Shown in pieces: positions 42,899 to 52,800 of a DNA stretch of 64,000 nt. Under the pieces are notes generated by a model, which saw only the letters and a program-made list of their open reading frames with translations, made no database searches and was not told the origin of the DNA. Location: the NCBI GenBank assembly GCA_028719885.1, contig JAQYLT010000017.1:1-64000 (forward strand), read 5' to 3'. The position numbers and the translations under genes were made by a program. The DNA is from Bacillota bacterium. Its GTDB lineage: Bacteria; Bacillota; Clostridia; Oscillospirales; Oscillospiraceae. How positions within the stretch are numbered: position 1 is the stretch's first letter; every line of letters begins with the position of its first letter.

Positions 42899-44522
42899 TT
42901 TTCTGAAATTTGCCTTTGAGGTCATCTCTCAGGTTGTTTATAACCTGGCCGGGGTTCTTGCCGCGGGATTTAAGCTGCTGGTCACCGGCTGGCGGGATTA
43001 CTTTACCATCTTTTTCACCTATTTCCCCACTGTGGGCATTCTCGGCAAAATTCTCTCCGTGCTGCTGATGGTGATTCTCATCGCCATCCCGGTGCTGGCG
43101 GTCTTTTTGCTGGTCCGCACCTTCGTTCTGCGCCGCCGTCTGAAAAAGGACAAGGTGGACAATGCAGAGCTCTACCGGGAAATCGGTCGGCTGAACCGTC
43201 AGGTGCTGAACCTGATTGATGAAAAGAACAAAATTCTGGCCCTGAAGGTCAACACCATGGGCGGCACCGAGCGGATCCCCTACATGGGCGCCTCCGCCCT
43301 CACCGACGATACTCTGCCCACCGTGGGCAACGTCACCGGACACGCCGGAGTCGCCGCCGGAAATGCCAATCTGAATACCGCCCAGATCAACATCGCCAAG
43401 GGCTCTTTCCACACCGAGGGCGAAGATGGCACCTCCCCGGAGGAGAACCGCTTCCCCAAGCTGGCACTGGTGGACCTGAAATACAAGGAGTATGTCCCCC
43501 CCATTTTCGACGACGAGGTCACCCTGGAGCAGGTGGTTTCCGGCTATCGGGACTTTGCCTGCAGCCAGATGCACCTGTACTATACCCCCGAAATCGTCCG
43601 CCGCTTTGTTGCGGGCATGGCCTCCAGTAAGCTGCTGATTCTGGAAGGTATTTCCGGTACCGGTAAAACCAGTCTGCCCCACTCTTTCAGCCGCTTCCTG
43701 GAAAACCCTGCCACCATGGTGTCCGTCCAGCCTTCTTTCCGGGATCGGACGGAGCTGCTGGGTTACTTCAACGAATTCTCCAAGCGGTTCAACGAGACCG
43801 AATTCCTCCGGGCCCTCTACGAGGCCGGCTACCGGGAAGAGCCCAGCATGGTGATTCTGGACGAAATGAACCTGGCCCGTATCGAATACTACTTTGCCGA
43901 AATGCTCTCCGTTTTGGAAATGCCCAGCCACGACGAATGGGTGCTGGACCTGGTGCCTACCGCCTGGGACTCGGACCCCAAGCTGCTCTTTGACGGAAAA
44001 ATCCAGGTTCCGGACTCCATCTGGTTCATCGGCACCGCCAACAACGACGACTCCACCTTTACCATCACCGATAAGGTCTACGACCGTGCCATGCCCATCG
44101 AGCTGAACGAGCGGGCGGCCCCCTTTGAATGCGAGCCCCGGGGCACCTGCCGGGTGACCAGCGCCCATTTGCAGGCACTGTTTGAAAAGGCCAAGCAGGA
44201 CTATCCCATCACCCCCGCCACCCAGGCCAAGCTGGAAAAGCTGGACGGCTACCTGCAAACCCGCTTCAAGCTGGCCTTCGGCAACCGTATCATCAAGCAG
44301 ATGCATGATTTCATTCCCGTGTATGTGGCCTGCGGCGGCAAGGAGCTGGACGGCATGGACTACATCGTGGCCAGAAAGGTGCTGAAAAAGCTGGAAAGCT
44401 TGAACATCACCTTTGTCCGGGACGAAATCCGCAGCCTGAACGAATACATCGAAAAGGTCTTCGGCAAGAGCAACATGGCCGACAGCAAGGCCTATCTGAA
44501 CCGCATCCAGAATCTATTCTGA
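42891..44522 (+). CDS. Membrane-anchored McrB-like AAA+ ATPase
   Basis: The 543-residue protein has one or two membrane helices in its N terminus (about 13-32 and 52-77). A short coiled-coil/linker and an AAA+ domain of the McrB clade follow. Walker A is GISGTGKT (253-260). The McrB-type Walker B is VILDEMNLARIEYYFAEMLS. Sensor and arginine finger lie in FIGTANNDDSTFTITDKVYDR. No DNA-recognition domain of McrB is present, nor a neighbouring McrC nuclease of ordinary form. Between a signal peptidase and a DUF2357 protein, it more likely powers assembly, export or remodelling at the membrane. That is inference. Confidence 0.88.
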   Translation: MSDFLKFAFEVISQVVYNLAGVLAAGFKLLVTGWRDYFTIFFTYFPTVGILGKILSVLLMVILIAIPVLAVFLLVRTFVLRRRLKKDKVDNAELYREIGRLNRQVLNLIDEKNKILALKVNTMGGTERIPYMGASALTDDTLPTVGNVTGHAGVAAGNANLNTAQINIAKGSFHTEGEDGTSPEENRFPKLALVDLKYKEYVPPIFDDEVTLEQVVSGYRDFACSQMHLYYTPEIVRRFVAGMASSKLLILEGISGTGKTSLPHSFSRFLENPATMVSVQPSFRDRTELLGYFNEFSKRFNETEFLRALYEAGYREEPSMVILDEMNLARIEYYFAEMLSVLEMPSHDEWVLDLVPTAWDSDPKLLFDGKIQVPDSIWFIGTANNDDSTFTITDKVYDRAMPIELNERAAPFECEPRGTCRVTSAHLQALFEKAKQDYPITPATQAKLEKLDGYLQTRFKLAFGNRIIKQMHDFIPVYVACGGKELDGMDYIVARKVLKKLESLNITFVRDEIRSLNEYIEKVFGKSNMADSKAYLNRIQNLF

Positions 44523-44556
44523 TTTCTAAACTATCTATCCCGGAGGGAAAACAGAC

Positions 44557-46605
44557 ATGGCAGGTACCATTACCGATCTCTATTTAAAATATGTAAATAA
44601 GGTTGGAAAGACCTTGGAGAACGACCGGTACTTCCAGTACCTGTTCGAGATGGTCCAGGCCGGCTCCACCACGTTGAAGCAGAGCCACCAGGTCCTGCAC
44701 AAGGTGGTGGACGAGCGGTGGCTCAGCGTGATTGAGGAGAGCCTGGACGCGCTGAACCGAATCACCGAGCATCCCCGGCGGTTCGTCACCACCAGTGAAG
44801 AGTTGGTGCCCGTGGAGCTGGCGAGAAAAATCTCCGCTGAAAGCGTGCGCCATCTGAGCCAAAACACCCAGTTCATCGCTCCCAGCAAGGATGGGGACAT
44901 TCATCCCACCAAAATTCTCAACGTCACCACCGAGGAAACCTACAACCTGTACGAAAACCGGTTCATCTACCACCTCATCCGGCGGCTGGTGACCTTTATC
45001 GATAAGCGGACGGACGTGATCTTCTGGTCCACCGGCGACGAGACCCGGAACACCCTGATGATGCAGTCCTCCGTGGACGATGCCTATGAGCAAATTGAAT
45101 ACAAGTTGGAAATGACCATCAAAAATACCCAGAGCTTCGCCGAGAACGACAGCGAGAACATGCAGGTATTTATGCGGATCGACCGGGTGCGCCGTATGGT
45201 CATGGCCCTGAAAAACAGCGCGTTCTGCGATCTGATGGCAGGGTGCACCAAGGTCACCAGTCCCATCCAGCGAACCAACACCATCATGAAGGACCCGGAC
45301 TACCGCACCTGCTTCAAGCTGTGGCAGTTTTTGGAGACCTACGAAGAGGTAGGCTATTCCATCGAGGCCCGGGATTCCGCCCTGGAATTCGACGAGGAAT
45401 ACATGATTCAGCTGTATTCCAACCTGATTACCAACTACACCGTTTTCAAAAGCCTATTGGAGGCTGACCCCCGGCGCTTAGACGAAATTCCTCCGAAAAA
45501 GCGCAAGGTGATCAAGCCCAAATTCATAAAGCAGATCGAAGAGCAGATCGTGGATGATTACAACATCCCCGATGTGGAGATTCGGCAGGTCATCATTGAA
45601 GAAGTCACCCAGGCCCAGCTGGACGCGGAAGCCAAGCTAAAAGAGGAAACCGAACTGCGCCAGCAGGCGGAAGCCGACCGGGACGATGCCCAGCAGGCCC
45701 TCCAGGAATACCGCTGGCAGGCGGATTTCCAGCTGGCTGAGGTCCGAAGCCAGGCAGAAGCACAGCTCAGCGATGTAAAGGAAGAAGCCGAAGCCGCGCA
45801 GAAAGCACTTCAAGAAGCCCTGGACAAGGCCAAGGCGGAGGCAGCGCAGCGGGAGGAGGAGCTGAAACGGCAGCTGGAAGAGCTGAAGCTTGCCAGTCAG
45901 GAAGCTCTGGACAAGGCCAATGCCGCTTCCGCCCGGCGGGAAGCCGCCATCAACGCCCGCATGGAGGCGGCAAGGAAGGATGCCCAGCAGGCGCTGGAGC
46001 AGGCCAATGCCGTGGCCGCCCAGCGGGAGGATGTGCTGAAACGGCAGCTGGAGGAAACCCAAAATGCCGTTCAAGAGGCCTTGGACAAGGCAGCGGCTCA
46101 GTCCGTCCAGCAGGAAACCGCGTTCAGGCAGCAGCTGGCCCAGGCCCAGGCAGAAGCCCAGCAGCTTCTGGAGCAGACCCAGGCAGAGGCAGCGCAGCAG
46201 GCAGAGGCCATGAAGGCCGAAATGAACACCATCCGGGAAAACAGCCGCAAGGCCCTGGACAAGGCCAACGCCGAAGCCCAGCAGCGGGAGGCCGCCCTGA
46301 ACAACAAGATGGAGGCCGCCCGGCGCAGAGCCAAGGAATCTGTGGCCTATGCCCAGTCCCAGCAGCGCCAAGCCGCCTCCGAGTTGAAATCCGTCCAGGC
46401 CGCCCTGGAAAAAGCCTGCAAGGAGCGGGACGATGCCCTCCGCCTGGAGCAGATCGCCCAGCAAAAAGCGCAGAAAGAAGCCGCCGCCCGAGAGGCCGCA
46501 GAGCGCCGCGCGGAAGAAAACAAATTCACCAAAAAGCTCCTGGAGGCGGTTGCCCAGCGCCGGGAGGACCGGGTGAAATCAAACAATAAGGACACTCAAT
46601 CATAA
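44557..46605 (+). CDS. DUF2357-type protein with long C-terminal coiled coil
   Basis: The 682-residue protein has an N-terminal part (about 1-340) that resembles DUF2357, the McrC-related partner family, with NLYENRFIYHLIRRL at about 130-144. The C-terminal half (about 350-670) is an extended Ala/Gln/Glu coiled coil with quasi-repeats such as EALDKANAASARREAAINAR. I see no PD-(D/E)xK nuclease signature in this part, whereas DUF2357 proteins often end in one. It has no signal peptide or membrane helix. It is probably the cytosolic partner or scaffold for the preceding AAA+ protein. Confidence 0.75.
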   Translation: MAGTITDLYLKYVNKVGKTLENDRYFQYLFEMVQAGSTTLKQSHQVLHKVVDERWLSVIEESLDALNRITEHPRRFVTTSEELVPVELARKISAESVRHLSQNTQFIAPSKDGDIHPTKILNVTTEETYNLYENRFIYHLIRRLVTFIDKRTDVIFWSTGDETRNTLMMQSSVDDAYEQIEYKLEMTIKNTQSFAENDSENMQVFMRIDRVRRMVMALKNSAFCDLMAGCTKVTSPIQRTNTIMKDPDYRTCFKLWQFLETYEEVGYSIEARDSALEFDEEYMIQLYSNLITNYTVFKSLLEADPRRLDEIPPKKRKVIKPKFIKQIEEQIVDDYNIPDVEIRQVIIEEVTQAQLDAEAKLKEETELRQQAEADRDDAQQALQEYRWQADFQLAEVRSQAEAQLSDVKEEAEAAQKALQEALDKAKAEAAQREEELKRQLEELKLASQEALDKANAASARREAAINARMEAARKDAQQALEQANAVAAQREDVLKRQLEETQNAVQEALDKAAAQSVQQETAFRQQLAQAQAEAQQLLEQTQAEAAQQAEAMKAEMNTIRENSRKALDKANAEAQQREAALNNKMEAARRRAKESVAYAQSQQRQAASELKSVQAALEKACKERDDALRLEQIAQQKAQKEAAAREAAERRAEENKFTKKLLEAVAQRREDRVKSNNKDTQS

Positions 46606-46608
46606 CCC

Positions 46609-47226
46609 ATGAAATTCAAATGGTTTTTCACATTCATTAATTGCTGCGCCATTGTGCTGATCGTCGCCTCGCTGTTCGTCCTGCTGACGGTGGTCATGAC
46701 CCCCTCCGGGCAGGTGCCTCAGGTGATGGGCTTCAGCATTTTGCAGGTGCTCACCGGCAGTATGGAGCCCACCATCCCCGAGGGGTCCATGCTGCTCATC
46801 CAAGAAACCGACCCGAAAAGCTTGCAGCCCGGGGATATCATCTCTTTCTTCTCCCCCGACCCCAGCCTGGACGGCGCACTGAACACCCACCGCATCCAGC
46901 AGGTCGTGGCAGAGGGCGACACCCTGGAATTCATCACCAAGGGTGACGCCAATTTTCTGGAGGACCAGCAGCCGGTGGCGGCGGAGCAGGTGGTGGGCAA
47001 GGTGATTTTCATCTCCCCCACCCTGGGCAAATTTGTCCGGCTGATCTCCAATCCGCTGGTGTTTGTCCTGGCCGTTCTGCTGCCCCTGGCCGCCATGCTG
47101 ATCGCAAACCTGGTGAAGGCCCTGCGCTCGGCGGCGCAGCTGGCAAAAGAAGAGGAGGAAGAAGCAGTCCGTCAGGCACTGGAAGCCATGAAAAATCGTT
47201 CCGAAACCCATGAGGACGGAAAGTGA
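46609..47226 (+). CDS. Second SipW-type signal peptidase I
   Basis: The 205-residue protein has catalytic Ser51 in VLTGSMEPTIPEGS and His94 in LNTHRIQQV. It has an N-terminal helix (about 10-30) and a C-terminal helix (about 137-160), then a short acidic/amphipathic tail. It starts three bases after the coiled-coil gene. A second SipW paralogue in one locus suggests that the two substrate groups, upstream TYAWF proteins and downstream TVAWM/VAAYN proteins, may be processed separately. Confidence 0.9.
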   Translation: MKFKWFFTFINCCAIVLIVASLFVLLTVVMTPSGQVPQVMGFSILQVLTGSMEPTIPEGSMLLIQETDPKSLQPGDIISFFSPDPSLDGALNTHRIQQVVAEGDTLEFITKGDANFLEDQQPVAAEQVVGKVIFISPTLGKFVRLISNPLVFVLAVLLPLAAMLIANLVKALRSAAQLAKEEEEEAVRQALEAMKNRSETHEDGK

Positions 47227-47237
47227 GGGATTCGCCC

Positions 47238-48182
47238 ATGAATGAACAACCCGACAATTCCCGGGAGGAAACCTATCGGGAGGCGCGAAAACAAATCGTC
47301 CGCAGCGCGTTTTTGGCTTTGGCCGCGCTGGGGGTGATCGTGTTTGCCTGCTATGCCTGGTTTGTCAGCAGCGGCACCGTTACCGGTACAGTGGGCTCGG
47401 TCCGGATCGACGGCAGCAGCTTCGAGCTGGCCAGCGAGGGCGGCAATGGTAACTGGGATGAGAAACTGGATGGTTATGCCGAACCGGGTGAAACACAACC
47501 CATTGATGGCCTGGACCTTGTGACCACCGGCAAGGAAAACGACATCATCTGGAAGATTTCCCCCAAGAGCAATCTGGAAAACGGCAAAGATCAAACCGGC
47601 AAAGATCAAACCGGTATCTCCCCCGGCTCCCATGGACAAATGCAGTTCTATATCATTCCCAAACGGGACGGAGAGCTCACGCTAAAAGTCGACGTCGAAC
47701 TGATTCCTCTGAATAAGCAGGGAGAGCATATCACTATGAAAGATGATGAAACCCTCAACTGGCTTCTGCGGGGACATTTTCTGTTCTCCTATGAATGTCA
47801 GCAAGCGAATGGTTACAACCCTGAAAATACTCCCACACTGAAGGCATATAATAACAAATCTTTCAATCTGACCTTTAGGGACGTGAAAGAAGATGAGCCA
47901 ATTCTGGTTACTCTGGATTGGAAATGGCCGGAATTCATGAGAGATATAATTAACAATGATAAAGACGGTTCTACAGTAAAAGGCTGGATGTCCGAACAAC
48001 CCAATCATTTTTTCTATAACGGAAAAGATGAAAACGGGAATACAATTCAAATTTTCAAGCCGACTGATAAGAATTTTACTTCACAATTCGGTCAGTACAA
48101 CAACTACTACAATAACGCCGATGAATATATCGGGGACAATGTTCAGAGCCTGGTTCTCCGACTGACCGCGGAGGAAACCTGA
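47238..48182 (+). CDS. SipW-dependent exported protein with variable AT-rich body
   Basis: The 314-residue protein has a charged N terminus, then a hydrophobic leader (SAFLALAALGVIVFACYAWF) ending YAWFVSSGTVTGTVG. That end closely resembles the fibre copies A/B. Codon and base composition become AT-rich from about 47640 on. A short internal tandem repeat (GKDQTGKDQTG) occurs at about 47584-47616. The GTG at 47223 is an alternative start, but GAGGG is best spaced to 47238. It lacks the cysteine-containing C-terminal motif. Confidence 0.78.
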   Translation: MNEQPDNSREETYREARKQIVRSAFLALAALGVIVFACYAWFVSSGTVTGTVGSVRIDGSSFELASEGGNGNWDEKLDGYAEPGETQPIDGLDLVTTGKENDIIWKISPKSNLENGKDQTGKDQTGISPGSHGQMQFYIIPKRDGELTLKVDVELIPLNKQGEHITMKDDETLNWLLRGHFLFSYECQQANGYNPENTPTLKAYNNKSFNLTFRDVKEDEPILVTLDWKWPEFMRDIINNDKDGSTVKGWMSEQPNHFFYNGKDENGNTIQIFKPTDKNFTSQFGQYNNYYNNADEYIGDNVQSLVLRLTAEET

Positions 48183-48205
48183 TTCAATAGAAAGGAGGCG
48201 GGAAT

Positions 48206-48901
48206 ATGGCCCGCAGCCAAAACCCAAAAAAACACGTTTCCATCAAGCTGCGCTATCTGGTGCTTTTCCTGATTCTGCTTGCCTTGCTGCTGGCAGCGGT
48301 GGGCACCGTGGCCTGGATGCGCTATATCCGCAGCCTGCAAACCGTCACTATGGTGCAGGTGACCAGTCTGTCTTTGGAGGGCCCCAACCCGGATATTCCG
48401 AATACCGCCATCATTAATATTGGAGACAAAGATGTTTCCGAGCCGGGCAGCGAATCCTATGTATTCGGCGTACGAACCTACATTGGAAAAAAATTTCAAG
48501 TGCAGCTTGCACATACCACCAACACGCCTTTCCGGTATACAATCTATGAAGCAACGAAGGCTGCTTCTAATCAAACACCCGACGTCACAGAGCAAGAGAT
48601 AGGGTTTTTGAAAGGCAAAGTTTTGAGCGGAGCATACAAGAATGAGGCCTCCTCCGGCAGCAATATGGCGCTCCAAGGTGACGACCACTATTACACAAGC
48701 ACCTATGACACATACACTGCAAACGTTCAACAGAATGCTGCGCCATTATATTGGCAGAGTGAATCTGTTACCCCCGAAAATGAAGTAACCTATTTTATTC
48801 TTGATGTAAGCTGGGAGGCCGGAGATAACAACAAGGAAACCGACATGGTGTATCTCACTGTAGGAACAGCAATTGACACATCGGAAGGCGGCGCATCATG
48901 A
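48206..48901 (+). CDS. Exported protein with SipW-like leader (TVAWM type)
   Basis: The 231-residue protein has a basic N terminus, a leader (YLVLFLILLALLLAAVG) and the TVAWMRYIRS junction, similar to fibre-family protein 4. The body is AT-rich and shows no known family. GGAGGCGGG precedes the start, and its stop overlaps the next start (ATGA). It may be a minor subunit or adaptor between fibre and the giant surface protein. Confidence 0.72.
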   Translation: MARSQNPKKHVSIKLRYLVLFLILLALLLAAVGTVAWMRYIRSLQTVTMVQVTSLSLEGPNPDIPNTAIINIGDKDVSEPGSESYVFGVRTYIGKKFQVQLAHTTNTPFRYTIYEATKAASNQTPDVTEQEIGFLKGKVLSGAYKNEASSGSNMALQGDDHYYTSTYDTYTANVQQNAAPLYWQSESVTPENEVTYFILDVSWEAGDNNKETDMVYLTVGTAIDTSEGGAS

Positions 48902-49797
48902 AACGGAATAAAAAGCTAATCACCCTGATTCTCTTGGTGCTGCTCTGTCTCGGGCTGGCGGTCACCGGCAGCGTTGCCGCTTACAACAAGACCAGCTTTG
49001 TCAAGCGGGTGATCACCACCAAAAGCGGCTCCAGTGAACTGCGCTTCTCCTCCAACTACCTCTCCCATATGAGGCAAGGCGACAGTTATCCGCAAAAGGT
49101 GATCCGCATTTCCGGAGCAGGCCTGTCCGTGGGTGTCACGGTGTGTAACTATCCCCAAAGTGACATCACCAAGTTCAGCAGCGAAGATATCACCTTTGAT
49201 CTAACAGTAAAGCTGCTTGATTCCGCCCTCAACCCTGTAACGGATTCGGAACTCATTTCCAAAATACAAGTGAACAATGGTCCCCTTAAGGAGAATTTCA
49301 CCACAAGTAAAACGCTCCCCGGCGGGAAGTCCAGCATGGAGCTGTTCAACTTTGTTTGCACCGATGCCAGCAATCTGAAAGACTATTCTCTTCGGATTGA
49401 GGCTATCCCAACGGACACCGGCATGGATAGACTGGGCGCCGATTTGAAGTTGACATCCGGCGAAGCCATGGAGACTGCTTGGGACGGAGGTTTTGGCGAT
49501 GATCAAAAAAGGCTTTCCAAAGAGTATGATGCATTCAACTACGTAATCTCCGGCTCCGCAGAGGGGACTGTAACGTTGACCGTAAGCGATAAGATTAAAA
49601 TCAGCGATTTTTCCTTTGAAGAATTAAATGCAACACAAACTGGAAATGACATATCGTTCCATGTTGGCGGCGAGGGAAAGCCAACCAGCTACCGGCTGCA
49701 ATTTTACCGAACCACTGCTATTCCCGCTGACGAAACCTGGGCCACGGTAAATGGCTATATCACATTCAAATTTGAACAATCTAAGGCCAACGAATAA
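48898..49797 (+). CDS. Exported protein with SipW-like leader (VAAYN type)
   Basis: The 299-residue protein has leader KKLITLILLVLLCLGLAVTG ending GSVAAYNKTSFVKR, a camelysin/TasA-like N-terminal junction. The body is predicted β-rich and ends in a strand ITFKFEQSKANE. It overlaps the preceding gene and lies 35 bases before the giant surface gene. It has no recognisable enzyme motif. Its role as an anchor or chaperone for the giant protein is only suggested by order. Confidence 0.7.
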   Translation: MKRNKKLITLILLVLLCLGLAVTGSVAAYNKTSFVKRVITTKSGSSELRFSSNYLSHMRQGDSYPQKVIRISGAGLSVGVTVCNYPQSDITKFSSEDITFDLTVKLLDSALNPVTDSELISKIQVNNGPLKENFTTSKTLPGGKSSMELFNFVCTDASNLKDYSLRIEAIPTDTGMDRLGADLKLTSGEAMETAWDGGFGDDQKRLSKEYDAFNYVISGSAEGTVTLTVSDKIKISDFSFEELNATQTGNDISFHVGGEGKPTSYRLQFYRTTAIPADETWATVNGYITFKFEQSKANE

Positions 49798-49832
49798 CAA
49801 ATACCCCATCCTCGAAAGGAAGGATTCAGCCT

Positions 49833-52800
49833 ATGTCTAAGCGTATCAGATTCACCGCGCTGCTGCTTGCGGTTTCTCTCTTTTTGAATACAGCGTCGCT
49901 TCCGGTTACAGCGGAGGGGGCTTTGGATTCCACGCTTTTCACACAGGAGGAGTCCGTCCCCACCACCGCGGAAACCCAATATACCACTGCCCCGCAGGAG
50001 ACCGTCACCGAAGCCGCCACGGAAACCACCGCTGCGGCCGCTTCCGAGGCGACTACCGAAGCCACTACTGAGGCAACGACGGAAGCTACCACCGAGGCTA
50101 CCGAGGGTACCACTGAAGCCACCACCGAGGCCACCGAGGAAACAACGGAAGCCACTACCGGGGAAACCGAGGAAACGTCGGAAGCTACTGATGCCACGGA
50201 AGAAACAACCGAGGCCACCACCGAGGCACCTCAGGAGCCCATCCGGGGCAAAGTGGTTTGCACCACCAGCGTGAACATCCGCAGCGGTCCGGGAACCGGC
50301 TATGAAATTCTGGGCTCCGCTTATAACGAGGATGTGGTCTATGTTTATGAGATCGCACACATGGAGGACGCCGACTGGGGCCGCATTGGTGAGGGCCGGT
50401 GGATTTGCCTGACCTATGTGATTCTGGAGGGAACCGACCCCACTGAGGGAACGGAGGCCACGGAAGCCACAGAGGCTCCCCAGGCCACGGAAGAAACAAC
50501 CGAAGCCACCACCGAAGCAACAGAACCCACCGAAGAATCCAAAGAAACGGAAGCAACAGAAACCACCGAGGCAACGGATGCCACCGAAACGGCCGAAAGC
50601 ACCGAAGCGACGGACGCCACCGAGCTGCCGGAGCTGGAGGCCGAGCCGTCCCTGCTGAATCTGGATGCCACCACTCCTGATTTTGAAAAAGCAAAGACGC
50701 GGACGATTACTCCGGGTAAAATGGACCTGGTATGGTGGGCCGCAGTCTGTGGAAAAGAGAAAAGTATCACAGCCTGGGTAGACAGAAATGCCCCTGTCTC
50801 CGCCCTGGCAGAGGAGCCGGTTGATGCCGCCCCGGTTGAGGAAGAAACCGACCCCACCGAGGAATCTACCATCCCCGCCTCCGAGGAAACCACTATTCCC
50901 TCCACTGAGGAAACCACTGTCCCCTCCACTGAGGAAACTACTGCCCCCACCACCGAGGAAACTACCGTCCCCGTGACGGAGGCTGCCACCGTCCCCGTTA
51001 CCGAGGCTGCCACCGTCCCCGTCACCGAGGCCGCCACTGTCCCCGAAACCACCGCCGCATCCGCGGATATCCAGTCCCTCAGCGACGCGGAGGTCGTGGC
51101 ATTTTCGGAGACGGAGAATATTACCACAACCACAGATACCAGGAATCTGATTCCGGCGAATAGAACCTTAGAAATTTTAGACGCCAAAGATCTCATCTGT
51201 CTTTCCTATGTCAATCCGGAATACTATCAGGATCTCATTCTGGATATCGGTGTCACAGGCAACAGCGTAGATATCAAAGTGTCCTCCGACCAGCCCTACA
51301 CCTTTTCCCGCACCGACGAGAGCGGAAATCCCATAGTAGAAACCCTTTATTTCCAGGGCCTGGGCGGCGTCGATGCTCCTTTCCAGGGCACTGTAGAAAT
51401 CAATGCGACCGCCACTGGCACCATCATCTCCCTGGACAAGCCCCTGTTTGTCGAGGTGGATACCTGTGCTGCTATCTGCAGCAATGAAAAGCCTCTGAAC
51501 CTGAAATATGCCAAGGCAGAGGAAAACAATGCCTCCCCGCTGCTGGCCGTAAGGCCCAATGCCCTGCTGGCAGAGCGGGTAGTGAGTCACCTTGACGAAA
51601 ACAGTAACCCCATTACAAAGCCCTGGTATCTCTCCCTGTCCACAACCCAGGAGGGTGAAAGCATTCCGGGTCTGCTGCCCTTGATGGATACCATGAAAAC
51701 CACTGGCAGCACCCCCAGCAGCGCCTCCATTGTTTTCATGGGTGATGTTTCCGTTGTGACGGAAAACGCGAACAAATTAGCTCCCGTGGTCACCGGCAGC
51801 GGCTTCCTGTGCAACACCATGGAAAACGGTACAAGCCTGACTTTCAGCGGCATTTCCAGCATTCCGGAAGTGCAGAATACCACGTCTTCTGCCGGTACCG
51901 GCGGCCTGGTGGGCACCATGGGCGCTGGCTCAAAGCTGAAGCTGACGCTGCCCGCTCTTACCCTGGGCGCTGTCAGCAGCAGTTCCGGTGACGTTGGCGG
52001 ATTGGTTGGAAGCATGGACGAAGGTGCCCTCTTGACTTCCAGCGCCGCAATTACCCTGGGCGCTGTCACCGCCACCAATGGCAACGCCGGTGGCCTGGTG
52101 GGCTCCATGGCGGACAGCGCTGCTCTGGCTCTGTCCGATGCTACCCTCACCCTCAATAATGTGACTGCCAGCGGCACAAATAACGCCGGTGGCTTGGTGG
52201 GCTATGCCCTGAACCCGAATTTTGGAACCCTGCCCGAAATCAGCGGATTGGAAAGCAGCGCAGTTATTACCGGCTGCAATGCCGGTGGTCTGGTGGGCAG
52301 CATGGACATCTCTGTCAATAGCGCAGAGAACGCCCGCAGCCTCCCCCTGCAATCTCTTATGAATCTGACCATTGTGGGCACAAACAATTCCGGCGGACTG
52401 TTTGGCCTTCTGGTCAACACAGGTTCGGCCTATACCATCGGTATTACAGATAACGAAAGCACCGAAACTTCCAACGTTACTGTCACCCTCGGCGGTACAA
52501 ACAGCGACGCAAACAGCAATGCCGGAGGCCTGATTGGCACCTATGCTGCCTCCCATCTCACCGATTCCCTGATTCTGAGGAGATTTTACGTCACCTCCAC
52601 CCTATCCCAGCAAGTCGGCAACTACGGCGGAATGATCGGCTATGTCCGTAATGATGATTCCGAAATCGCTTATATTCATGTGGACGGAGCAACCGTCAGT
52701 ACCACAACCGCTTTCTCTTTCGACAGCAGCAATGACAGAGTCTCCAACCACGGCGGCCTGATCTGCGAACTGGGCGAGGCAGGCAATATGGTGCGGGTCT

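Noticed and set aside
42669-44306. Long minus-strand open frame opposite the SipW/AAA+ genes, and others opposite 47.2, 49.8 and 50.4 kb
   Set aside because: The opposite strand encodes clear McrB-like and surface proteins. The minus frames show no domain or start signal and reflect codon bias and repeat sequence.
42891-46605. A functional McrBC-type restriction system
   Set aside because: There is no DNA-binding N-terminal domain, no visible nuclease motif, and the genes are embedded between signal peptidases and fibre genes. A defence role is not excluded but is less likely.
50047-51050. CRISPR array or contingency microsatellite in the Thr/Glu region
   Set aside because: The repeats are in frame, lack unique spacers and vary at synonymous sites. 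They encode protein stalks.
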